From assembly GCA_964453665.1 (NCBI GenBank), contig CAYVQT010000012.1:1-60835 (forward strand): a stretch of DNA of 60,835 bases, given 5' to 3'. Source of the DNA: DAOUTY01 sp964453665 (lineage in GTDB: Bacteria; Chloroflexota; Dehalococcoidia; SZUA-161). Positions 34,564 to 42,122 of this stretch are shown here, piece by piece; the stretch's first letter is position 1, and each line of letters begins with the position of its first letter. A model generated the notes under the pieces. The model was given only the letters and a program-made list of their open reading frames with translations. It did not search any database and was not told the DNA's origin. The position numbers and the translations under genes are program-made.

Positions 34564-35328
34564 ATGGAATTCGAGACTATCTTGCTCGATAAGAAGGACC
34601 GGATAGCCACTATTACTTTCAACCGCCCGGACAAGATGAATGCCGCAAGCCCTACTGTGTTCAGTGACCTTGATGCAGCTCTTACGGACATTGAGAAAGA
34701 CGATGACATAAGGGTAGTGATTCTGACCGGAAAAGGCGAAGCCTTCAGCGCAGGGGCTGATGTAGGGAAGTTCGAGTTTGATAAGATAATAAAGGGTGTT
34801 GAGTTCATAGAGAATGTAGCACGACCTTTCTTACACTTTGAGTACCTCCCCAAACCCGTTATTGCAGCTGTTAACGGGTATGCCTTTGGATTTGGCACAG
34901 GCATTACCCTCGCTTGTGATGTGGTTATCGCCTCGGATAAGGCGAAGTTCGGCACAAAGGAAGTTAACTGGGGCCAGATTCCGATCGAGACGCTGCTCCG
35001 CGGCGCTGAACATGTGGGTAAGCGCACTATCGCATATATGGCGCTTACCGGGGCTACATTCACAGCGGAAGAGGCAAAGGCTGTTGGCCTAATTAATAAG
35101 GTTGTTCCCCATGACCAGTTAATGGAAGAAGTCATGAAGTTAGCTGAGGGGATGAAGAAGGGCGCGCCGCTGGCGCAAAAGATGATAAAAAAGGTTCTCA
35201 ACCGTAAGTGCCACGAGGACTGGGATTGGACGGTTCTTATGATGCCAGCTATCTTCTCCAGCGAGGATGTCGCGGAGAGTATGAAAGCATTTAAGGAGAA
35301 GCGAAAGCCGGAGTTTAAAGGTAGATAG
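34564..35328 (+). CDS. Enoyl-CoA hydratase/isomerase (crotonase) family protein, atypical active site
   Basis: 254 residues with the crotonase fold: ATITFNRPDKMNAAS, oxyanion-hole AFSAGADVGKF and PVIAAVNGYAFGFGTG. Compared with rat enoyl-CoA hydratase, the first catalytic Glu (E144) seems kept in GTKEVNWGQIP. The second (E164, in the A-M-E-M context) is replaced by Tyr in TIAYMALTG. The glycine-rich PGAGGTQRL segment reads PIETLLRGA. A simple hydratase is therefore doubtful; isomerase or C-C bond hydrolase chemistry is possible. AAAGGAAGG precedes the ATG. It lies between CoA transferase and mutase genes. Confidence 0.82.
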   Translation: MEFETILLDKKDRIATITFNRPDKMNAASPTVFSDLDAALTDIEKDDDIRVVILTGKGEAFSAGADVGKFEFDKIIKGVEFIENVARPFLHFEYLPKPVIAAVNGYAFGFGTGITLACDVVIASDKAKFGTKEVNWGQIPIETLLRGAEHVGKRTIAYMALTGATFTAEEAKAVGLINKVVPHDQLMEEVMKLAEGMKKGAPLAQKMIKKVLNRKCHEDWDWTVLMMPAIFSSEDVAESMKAFKEKRKPEFKGR

Positions 35329-35351
35329 TTATCAGGACTAAGGAGGTAGGA

Positions 35352-37049
35352 ATGTTTGATGAGAAAACTCTAGAAGAAGCTAAAAAATTACAGGAGCAGT
35401 GGGACCAGGCCGTAGCAAAATACGAAAGAGATTTCTCTTCGAGGACAAACTCGGGTATACAAATAAAACCAGTGTATACTCCACTCGATATCAAGGATAT
35501 CGATTATGAGAATGACATCGGCATGCCGGGAGCCTATCCATACATGAGAAGTAATTATCCTCTCCATTACCAGTTTCAGCCGTGGATAAACCAGCCAGTG
35601 CATGGCTATGGTCTGCCCGAAGATACCAGGGAACGAATGGATGCGCTGACCAAAGCCGGTATGGAAGGCTACTTCGGAGGTAGGTCCTATAACCTGGTGT
35701 GGGATTATCCGGGATATTTTGGCATTGACCCTGATGAACCAGATGCTGAGGGTTACATCGGGAAAGACGGTGTTTCCTGCAATACAGTCGAGGATATTGG
35801 CCGTATGCTCGAAGGCATGGACCTGGCGAAGAATAATATTGTTCTCATAAATGGCGATACTCTTCCCATGTTTGCTATTTATATCGCCTATGCTGAGAGC
35901 CAGGGTGTTCCTCGAGCTGACCTCCGCGGCAATACTATGAACTGGGTATTCACGGCCTGGTATGCACCCAACTTCATGTGGGAAACCGAGGATGCTTTAA
36001 AGCTTGCTACGGATAATATATATTTCTGCGTTAACGAGATCCCCAGGTGGAACCACACCAATATCCAGGGGCACGCCATTTCCGAGACAGGTGCTGACGC
36101 TATTCACCAGATGTCGTTTTGCTTGGCTACTGCTATCGCCGTCGCCGACTCCTGCAAGGCTGCCGGTCTGGAGCCTGATAAATTCATGACAGGCATAGGT
36201 TTTCAGATAGCTCAGTGTAACGATTTCTTCGAATACATCTGCATGTTCAGGGCATGGCGCAAGCTGTGGGCATCCATTGCACGCGAGCGGTATGGCGCTA
36301 CCAGGCCAGCCGCCATGCATCTCAGGACTCACACCAATACATCATGTTTTGAATTAATCAAGCAGCAGCCTTTGAATAACGTCATCCGCAGCGCCTATCA
36401 CGCGCTCGGGGCAGCCCTATCCGGGACGACCGCAATGCAAATCCCTGCATATGACGAACCAATCGGCATTCCCACCGAAGAATCAGCGATCTTGACACTC
36501 AGGACGCAGCAGATTCTGCTCCACGAGTCAGGTGTAACAAGAGTCAGCGACCCATTGGCGGGGTCATACTATGTGGAATGGCTGACACACAGAATGGTGG
36601 AGGAGGGAAAGAAGGTCCTGAAGGAGATAGAAGACGCCGGTGGATTCGTCAAAGCCCATAAGGAAGGCATGCTTGCCCGCGTCCTGCGGAAGGGTTGCGA
36701 TCAGTGGAGAGAAGAAATCGAAGAGGGTAAGAGAATAGTTGTCGGGTGGAATAAGTACGCAACTGAGGAGGACTTGAAGGTTAAGGCCTTCAGGCCTGAC
36801 CCGGAGGTCGCCAGGGTTTCTATGGAGCGAATTAAAGATTATAAAGCAAGAAGAGACCAGGCAAAGACAGACGCAGCCCTCAATGCAGTAGTGGCAGCCT
36901 GTGAGAGGTTGAAAAAAGGTGAGTGGGGGCACGTTATGCCGGCATGCATTGAAGCAGCGAAAGCCCAGGCTACCGCCGGAGAGATATCGAAGGCGCTGAG
37001 AAAAGTCATGAGATGGGGGCCGGAATACAACGTGATGCTGAAGTTCTAG
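35352..37049 (+). CDS. B12-dependent acyl-CoA mutase large subunit, divergent from methylmalonyl-CoA mutase
   Basis: 565 residues, the size of a mutase TIM-barrel chain without its B12 domain. Family stretches are GMPGAYPYMRSNYPLHYQFQ, MHLRTHTNTS, LSGTTAMQIPAYDEP, SGVTRVSDPLAGSYYVE and IVVGWNKY. Against Propionibacterium methylmalonyl-CoA mutase, aligned by eye, Y89 is kept (Y73). R207, which binds the substrate carboxylate, becomes P206; Q197 becomes M196; and Y243-H244 reads H241-A242. It is therefore unlikely to be methylmalonyl-CoA mutase. Isobutyryl- and hydroxyisobutyryl-CoA mutases also differ at R207 but keep the His. AAGGAGGT precedes the ATG. The B12-binding subunit follows 43 bases downstream. 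Confidence 0.85.
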   Translation: MFDEKTLEEAKKLQEQWDQAVAKYERDFSSRTNSGIQIKPVYTPLDIKDIDYENDIGMPGAYPYMRSNYPLHYQFQPWINQPVHGYGLPEDTRERMDALTKAGMEGYFGGRSYNLVWDYPGYFGIDPDEPDAEGYIGKDGVSCNTVEDIGRMLEGMDLAKNNIVLINGDTLPMFAIYIAYAESQGVPRADLRGNTMNWVFTAWYAPNFMWETEDALKLATDNIYFCVNEIPRWNHTNIQGHAISETGADAIHQMSFCLATAIAVADSCKAAGLEPDKFMTGIGFQIAQCNDFFEYICMFRAWRKLWASIARERYGATRPAAMHLRTHTNTSCFELIKQQPLNNVIRSAYHALGAALSGTTAMQIPAYDEPIGIPTEESAILTLRTQQILLHESGVTRVSDPLAGSYYVEWLTHRMVEEGKKVLKEIEDAGGFVKAHKEGMLARVLRKGCDQWREEIEEGKRIVVGWNKYATEEDLKVKAFRPDPEVARVSMERIKDYKARRDQAKTDAALNAVVAACERLKKGEWGHVMPACIEAAKAQATAGEISKALRKVMRWGPEYNVMLKF

Positions 37050-37092
37050 GAGCGGCCAGCTCAACGAAATACCGTAAAGGGGGTATGGAGAA

Positions 37093-37491
37093 TTGTCCAA
37101 GAATGGGAAAGCAAGAGTACTGCTGGTAAAGCATTGGATTGATATTCACGACAGGGGGCTCAGATTGATTGCGTCCCGCTGCAAGGATGCGGGTTTCGAG
37201 GTGGTGTACTCGAGCTACAGTCAGCCGGAAGAGGTGGTGAAAATGGCTGTCCAGGAAGACGTGGACGTCGTCGGCATGAGCTTTTTCACCAGCGCATATG
37301 AGGCTCACCTGCCAAAGGTCGTTAAAGGTTTGAAAGAGAATAACATGGGCCATGTGATGGTAGTACTCGGTGGGGTAATTCCCGATGAGGACCATGATAT
37401 GCTCAGGAATCAGGGTGTAAGAGAGATATATGGTGCAGGATCGGATGTAAACCAGTTCATAGAACTGATCAAGACAGAGGTCAAGAAATAG
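37093..37491 (+). CDS. B12-binding subunit of the acyl-CoA mutase
   Basis: 132 residues, a stand-alone cobalamin-binding domain. The DxHxxG motif is DIHDRG at residues 17-22, so His19 would ligate cobalt from below. It also has VDVVGMSFFTSAY (a SxT-like loop position) and VVLGGVIPDED. The start is TTG with AAAGGGGG 9 bases upstream; no in-frame ATG exists before the motif. It would join the large subunit at 35352-37049 to form the active adenosylcobalamin mutase. Confidence 0.87.
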   Translation: MSKNGKARVLLVKHWIDIHDRGLRLIASRCKDAGFEVVYSSYSQPEEVVKMAVQEDVDVVGMSFFTSAYEAHLPKVVKGLKENNMGHVMVVLGGVIPDEDHDMLRNQGVREIYGAGSDVNQFIELIKTEVKK

Positions 37492-37541
37492 GCGGCACGG
37501 AAGAAGTTTGTAGACAGAATCAGCGAATAAAGGGGGAAGCC

Positions 37542-38339
37542 ATGGCGTATGAGACCATAATACTGGAGAAAAAGGACGGGGTTGCACGCATAACGTTTAA
37601 CAGGCCGGAGGTTTTAAACGCATTCAGCCCTAAAATGTCAGATGAGCTAAAGGACGCTGCCAAGGATATAGCCGCTGATAAGGATATCAAGGTAGTAATC
37701 ATCACTGGCTCAGGTGACCGTGCCTTCATGTCAGGTGCTGATATCGATAAGACAATCCTGGCATGGGTGGAGATGACGAAGAAGGGAGGGAGTGTACTTG
37801 ATGATCATAAGGTGTATTTTTCACCCACCATGCTTGAAGAACTGCCTCAGCCCGTTATAGCGTCTATCAACGGTTTCGCCATGGGCATGGGTTGTGAGAT
37901 AGCGCTGGGATGCGATATAAGGATAGCTGCCGATACAGCACAGTTCGGTCAGCCTGAAATAAGGCTGGGCATCATGTGCGGTGGTGGAGGCAGCGTGAGG
38001 CTGACGCGACTTGTAGGAAGCGGCAAGGCATTGGAGATGTGTCTGACCGGAGACCCTATTGATGCCCAGGAAGCATATCGTATTGGACTGGTGAATCAGG
38101 TAGTGCCCGCTGCCGAACTGGAAGAAGCTACAAACAAGATGGTTAAGCGTTTGATATACAAGGGGGCTGTCGCCCTGGACTCCACCAAGAAGAGCATCTA
38201 CGCCACTTTGGAAATGGGACTTAATGAGGCTGTCGAGAACGAAGGAAAACTGTTCTCCGCCATTTTTAAAACTGAGGACGCGGAAGAAGGGGCAAAAGCG
38301 TTTCTGGAAAAGCGAAGGCCGGAGTTCAAGGGGAAATAG
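37542..38339 (+). CDS. Enoyl-CoA hydratase (crotonase family)
   Basis: 265 residues with a conventional crotonase active site. Seen are ARITFNRPEVLNAFS, the oxyanion-hole FMSGADIDK, PVIASINGFAMGMGCEIALGCD, FGQPEIRLGIMCGGGGSVRL with the first catalytic Glu, and KALEMCLTGDPIDAQEA with the second. The C-terminus, KAFLEKRRPEFKGK, closely matches that of the crotonase at 34564-35328 (KAFKEKRKPEFKGR), suggesting an old duplication. It probably hydrates an enoyl-CoA in this operon. AAAGGGGG precedes the ATG. It is the last plus-strand gene before the terminator at 38488-38526. Confidence 0.9.
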   Translation: MAYETIILEKKDGVARITFNRPEVLNAFSPKMSDELKDAAKDIAADKDIKVVIITGSGDRAFMSGADIDKTILAWVEMTKKGGSVLDDHKVYFSPTMLEELPQPVIASINGFAMGMGCEIALGCDIRIAADTAQFGQPEIRLGIMCGGGGSVRLTRLVGSGKALEMCLTGDPIDAQEAYRIGLVNQVVPAAELEEATNKMVKRLIYKGAVALDSTKKSIYATLEMGLNEAVENEGKLFSAIFKTEDAEEGAKAFLEKRRPEFKGK

Positions 38340-38373
38340 TAGACCATCAGAGTTAAAGTAGCAACTGAAATTA

Positions 38374-38411
38374 ATTGGGTAGGTTGGCCGACGTCGGCCA
38401 ACCTACCCAAT
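38374..38411. repeat. Perfect 38-bp palindrome
   Basis: The 19 bases at 38374-38392 are the exact reverse complement of those at 38393-38411, with no loop base. The outer arm begins ATTGGGTAGG and the centre is CCGAC/GTCGG. It lies 34 bases after the crotonase stop. It could form a hairpin or cruciform, or bind a dimeric protein. There is no T-run directly after it, and a separate terminator follows at 38488. Confidence 0.85.
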
Positions 38412-38487
38412 CTAAACTGTCAATCCATTCTTTCTTAACAAGAAAAGCTGAGTGTAGGCAACAGACAGAAGTATAATCATCGAGATT

Positions 38488-38526
38488 AAAAGAAGCAGGG
38501 CAGCAAGTTGCTGCCCTGCTTCTTTT
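38488..38526. terminator. Bidirectional rho-independent terminator
   Basis: A 19-bp perfect stem (AAAAGAAGCAGGGCAGCAA and its complement) surrounds a single G at 38507. It reads as GC-rich stem plus T-run on both strands. It lies between the crotonase gene (+, ends 38339) and the AbfD-like gene (-, ends 38551) and would stop both transcripts. Confidence 0.88.
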
Positions 38527-38550
38527 CAGGTTATATAAATCTACCAATCC

Positions 38551-40068
38551 TTATTCAGGCAGCGGCTCTCTATATTCTTCGAAGTACTCGTCCTCGCTCT
38601 TTCCCGTTATCTTCTCGAAGTACTTGTCAGGCTTTATTCCGACAATAGTCTCGGCTATCTCCTTCTTTAAATCGATGTTACCCCGCCTCTGTATCATCAT
38701 CTTCTGGGCCATCGGTGAACCTGCACCGTGCAGAGCCTCGGGCAAGCCCGCTCCTACAGCCATATTCTCAATAAGCCTCAGCATATGTATCCTGTCCCTG
38801 GTTGAAGTCCCTGCCTTACCACCGAGATACTTTTCCAGGTACTTTCCTACCTCCGGGCTCCTGTAGTCTTTCTCCGAGGGCAGGGTTATTATCAACCCAC
38901 CTGCGATATCCTGCGCAAGGCGCATCCACTCGTAGGTCATGCGTGTTATGTTAAGTTTTACCACGTTTGCCAGTAGCGGATTGATGGTATATGCTCCAGA
39001 CTTTGTTTTGCTGCCCTGGTACGAACATGCCAGTGAACACGACCAGCATGTTTCAGCCATACAGACCATCTCAGCCATTAAATCCCTGAGATAGGGGGAC
39101 TTTTCAACGCCGTTGTTCTCCGCAATCCAGTAAGATGCGCCCGTTACAACGTCAGCCAGGCCAACTTTGCAGCCACCATAATTACTTCTATGGAATCCTG
39201 CGAATACCTCTACCAGCTGGACTGAGAAATCATACTCCCCGCACATGAACACCCGGTCCCAGGGCACGAATACATCATCGAAAACTATGAGACACTCACC
39301 ACCGACTATACCGTATTTGGCATTACCGGCGTCGATCTCGCCGTCCAGCCTCCTGGTATCATTGGTCTGGCGACCGAATATCAAGGTAACGCCCTCGTTG
39401 TCAACAGGAACAGCGAAGCAGACCGCGTAGTCTTTATCATCCTCCCCCATGTTCCTCGTGGGCATAGCCAGTATTTCGTGAGCGTTCACGGTACCTGTTA
39501 TATGAGCCTTCGCTCCCCTGACCACTATGCCGTCATCTCTCTTCTCTACAACATGCACATACATGTCGGGGTCTGACTGCTGATGCGGCCTCAAGCTCCT
39601 GTCTCCCTTGGGATCGGACATGGCACCTGCCAGCATCAGATCATTATCCTGTACGTATCTCAGATACTTTTTAAAAGTCTCGTGGTAGTTTGTCCCGTAT
39701 TTCTGATCAATGTCGTAACTTGTAATATAGACGGCATTAAGACCGTCAAGGCCCACACACCTTTGAAAACAGGTGCCGGTCTTTTGCCCCAGGAGGCGCA
39801 TCATCTTTACCTTGTTTACGAGGTCGTCGATGCTGTGATGAATGTGGGTGAATCTGTTTACCTTCTCACCACTGAGGTTTGATGTAGCTGTCATCTCCTG
39901 TTCATATTGGGGGTCATTGGCCAGTTCATAGGTCATAGCGGCTGCATTTATATGCGGCTGGAACAAAGGATAATCCACTACATTCTCTACTCTCTCCCCG
40001 AAAGCATACACTTTTGGTTTCAGCTTCCTTAGACTTTCGATATACTCTTTGCCCGACTTGATTGCCAT
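38551..40068 (-). CDS. 4-Hydroxybutyryl-CoA dehydratase family protein (AbfD type, copy 2)
   Basis: 505 residues from the ATG at 40068, which has GGGAGG about 9 bases upstream; an in-frame upstream start at 40098 would enclose that site. The cluster ligands of AbfD are conserved: C100 and C104 in TCFQRC, H293 and C300 in HRSNYGGC. The flavin-binding region (ITGTVNAHEILAMPTRNM) also fits the family. It is more distant from copies 1 and 3 than those are from each other. Its HRxxYGGCKVG stretch looks closer to characterised 4-hydroxybutyryl-CoA dehydratases. It is adjacent to 3-hydroxyacyl-CoA dehydrogenase, consistent with 4-hydroxybutyryl-CoA to crotonyl-CoA to acetoacetyl-CoA conversion. Confidence 0.87.
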   Translation of the reverse strand: MAIKSGKEYIESLRKLKPKVYAFGERVENVVDYPLFQPHINAAAMTYELANDPQYEQEMTATSNLSGEKVNRFTHIHHSIDDLVNKVKMMRLLGQKTGTCFQRCVGLDGLNAVYITSYDIDQKYGTNYHETFKKYLRYVQDNDLMLAGAMSDPKGDRSLRPHQQSDPDMYVHVVEKRDDGIVVRGAKAHITGTVNAHEILAMPTRNMGEDDKDYAVCFAVPVDNEGVTLIFGRQTNDTRRLDGEIDAGNAKYGIVGGECLIVFDDVFVPWDRVFMCGEYDFSVQLVEVFAGFHRSNYGGCKVGLADVVTGASYWIAENNGVEKSPYLRDLMAEMVCMAETCWSCSLACSYQGSKTKSGAYTINPLLANVVKLNITRMTYEWMRLAQDIAGGLIITLPSEKDYRSPEVGKYLEKYLGGKAGTSTRDRIHMLRLIENMAVGAGLPEALHGAGSPMAQKMMIQRRGNIDLKKEIAETIVGIKPDKYFEKITGKSEDEYFEEYREPLPE

Positions 40069-40142
40069 TTTCCCGTCCTCCCTTTTCAGAAATCCCACTT
40101 ACACGTATAAATTGCACCCATAAAATGCTCTGTTTACGAGTA

Positions 40143-41003
40143 TTACTTGTTAGTATAGTCGTAAAAACCTTTGCCTGTCTTTCTTCCTAAATGTCCTGCC
40201 CGAACCATTTGCCTCAGCAAGAGCGGAGGGCGATACTTCGGATCGCCATACTCCTTATATAGATTGTCCATACAGTACAGTAGAGTATCCAACCCAACAA
40301 AGTCTGCTAACTCCAATGGCCCCATCGGGTGATTCATTCCCATTTTCATACCCCTGTCGATATCCTCGGCGCTGGCTATTCCTTCTGCAAAGGCATGTAT
40401 CGCCTCGTTTTGCAGCACGCCAATAAGGCGGGTTGTGGCAAAACCCGGCGTATCATGTACAAGAATCGACATTTTGCCCATCCTCGTAGACAAATCCTGT
40501 ATGACTTTTATTGTTTCGTCGCTGGTGCTATAACCACGAACAATCTCTACAAGCTGCATCACAGGTACCGGATTAAAGAAATGCATGCCGATAAACCTGT
40601 CCGCCCTGCCAGTGGCGGATGCCAACTCCGTAATGCTAAGTCCCGAGGTATTAGAGGCGAAGATGACAGTATCAGAACACGCCTTATCTATAGCCTTGTA
40701 TGTCTCCACCTTCAGCGCCATTATCTCGGGAACTGCCTCAATAACAACGTCCACATCCTTAACTGCCTCAATCAAATCCGTTGTGCACTTTATTCTAGCA
40801 ACAGCAGCATCGGCGTCAACCTGAGTTATCCTCTCCTTTTTGACCATGCGCCCCAGGCTCTGTTTTATATTATTCATTCCGTTTTCAAGGAATTTGTCTT
40901 CTACATCCCTCATTTTCACTTCCAGCCCGGAATGTGCTGCTACCTGTACAATACCGCTGCCCATAATTCCCGCACCAAGTACGCCTACTCTAGCTACTTC
41001 CAT
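40143..41003 (-). CDS. hbd: 3-Hydroxyacyl-CoA dehydrogenase (3-hydroxybutyryl-CoA dehydrogenase type)
   Basis: 286 residues, the normal size for single-domain HBD/PaaH enzymes. NAD-binding GVLGAGIMGSGIVQVAAHSG lies at about residues 7-26, then SNTSGLSITELA with the catalytic Ser, RFIGMHFFNPVPVMQLVEI with the catalytic His, and the C-terminal HPMGPLELADFVGLDTLL. It oxidises (S)-3-hydroxyacyl-CoA to 3-oxoacyl-CoA. AAGGAGG precedes the ATG. It lies between the SDR gene and the second AbfD-like gene and is read in the same direction, probably in one operon. Confidence 0.93.
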   Translation of the reverse strand: MEVARVGVLGAGIMGSGIVQVAAHSGLEVKMRDVEDKFLENGMNNIKQSLGRMVKKERITQVDADAAVARIKCTTDLIEAVKDVDVVIEAVPEIMALKVETYKAIDKACSDTVIFASNTSGLSITELASATGRADRFIGMHFFNPVPVMQLVEIVRGYSTSDETIKVIQDLSTRMGKMSILVHDTPGFATTRLIGVLQNEAIHAFAEGIASAEDIDRGMKMGMNHPMGPLELADFVGLDTLLYCMDNLYKEYGDPKYRPPLLLRQMVRAGHLGRKTGKGFYDYTNK

Positions 41004-41048
41004 TTTGGCAAGACCTCCTTAATATTGTATACGAATTTTATAAATGTT

Positions 41049-41801
41049 CTAAGTGGCTAGCCAGCCCCCGTCGATGAATATAGTTTGGCCCGTGATATAG
41101 TTAGATTCATCGGAAGCCAAAAAAATTGCGGCACCCACGATCTCTTCCGGCCTGGCAAACCTCTTCAATAGATTCTTTGACTTCAGATCGTTGTATATCG
41201 CCTCATTATCCCTGAGACCCGCTGTGAAATCTGTCTCAACGAATGAAGGCCCTATGCCATTGACAAGGATATTGTGCCGCGCCCAGTCAGTGGCCAGCAC
41301 TTTAGTCAGCATTACTATGCCCGCCTTACTGGCACAATAAGCCACCAACCTGGGTAATGCAACTTCACCGCCAACCGATGTCATGTTGATAATCTTTCCG
41401 CTCTGCTGATTAATCATCACCCGCCCTACAGCCTGGGCGCAAAGAAAAGTGCCTGTAAGATTAGTAGCTATAATCTGGTTCCAGACCTCTTCGCTCGTAT
41501 CATCCGCACGCTTCCATACAGGGCTGATACCTGAATTGTTCACCAGTATATCGATTCGTCCAAAATTATTTACAACTTGCTCAACCAGTTTATTTATGCT
41601 CTCACTGCTGGTAACATCCAACCTTATTGCGAGCGCTTTAAGCCCCTTACCTGTTAGTTCATCAGCAATTTCCCCGGCTAACTGCTCTCTTCGTCCACAA
41701 ATAACAACAGCAGCGCCCTCATCTGCATAGCCCGTCGCAATAGCTCGGCCGATTCCGCTGGTTGACCCGGTTACTATTGCGACTTTATCTTTCAGTCTCA
41801 C
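41049..41801 (-). CDS. Short-chain dehydrogenase/reductase
   Basis: 250 residues from a GTG at 41801 that has AGGAGG 10 bases upstream. The frame stays open to a GTG at 41813, but that codon overlaps the ribosome binding site. It has the classical SDR motifs VTGSTSGIGRAIATGY, ILVNNSGISP, a catalytic Ser in NMTSVGGEV, YCASKAGIVML, and a C-terminal ESNYITGQTIFIDGG. Substrate unknown. First gene of a minus-strand operon with 3-hydroxyacyl-CoA dehydrogenase and AbfD copy 2, so a hydroxyacyl-CoA is likely. Confidence 0.87.
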   Translation of the reverse strand: MRLKDKVAIVTGSTSGIGRAIATGYADEGAAVVICGRREQLAGEIADELTGKGLKALAIRLDVTSSESINKLVEQVVNNFGRIDILVNNSGISPVWKRADDTSEEVWNQIIATNLTGTFLCAQAVGRVMINQQSGKIINMTSVGGEVALPRLVAYCASKAGIVMLTKVLATDWARHNILVNGIGPSFVETDFTAGLRDNEAIYNDLKSKNLLKRFARPEEIVGAAIFLASDESNYITGQTIFIDGGWLAT

Positions 41802-42029
41802 CTGTCGTAGCACCTCCTACTTAATAACTGCAGGTATATATCCCGGAATAGGCAGCACCCGTTCGGCACTCTGAGGTCGTGATGGTATGAGGCCCGTTGC
41901 GATCCTGATCAAGTGTGATCATTTCTGGTGGAGCTTGGGCTGCAGCAGCCAGAACTTTTAAGCTTACTTTCACCCTTCCTCCTTAATAATCATAGTCAGA
42001 AACCAGATGAAGGTCAAGTTGGGCAGCAT
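41802..42029. other. Divergent intergenic region
   Basis: No gene seen. It holds two TGATCA hexamers at 41906-41911 and 41916-41921, 10 bases apart, which could form an operator for the SDR operon. The remainder up to the HTH gene is occupied by the GTCA repeat array listed next. Confidence 0.4.
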
Positions 42030-42080
42030 GTCAGTCACATCGTCAAATCATTAGTCAAATGGTCAGTCAAATAGTCAAAT
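42030..42080 (+). repeat. GTCA/GTCAAAT iterated repeat array
   Basis: GTCAAAT occurs four times at 42042, 42054, 42066 and 42074. Partial GTCA or GTCACAT units lie at 42030, 42034 and 42062. All seven starts fall on a 4-base grid. The array lies 43 bases upstream of a gene encoding an HTH protein and would be a natural binding site for it. It resembles iterons in form only. Confidence 0.65.
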
Positions 42081-42122
42081 TGTTTTAATAAAAGACAAAT
42101 CATAGTGTATTGGAGGTATGAT

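Noticed and set aside
35352..37049. Calling this gene methylmalonyl-CoA mutase
   Set aside because: Arg207 and His244 equivalents are absent in a nearly ungapped alignment; only the general mutase family is supported.
42030..42080. CRISPR-like array
   Set aside because: Units are only 7 bases with irregular 4-12 base steps and no unique spacers; no cas genes are present anywhere in the window.
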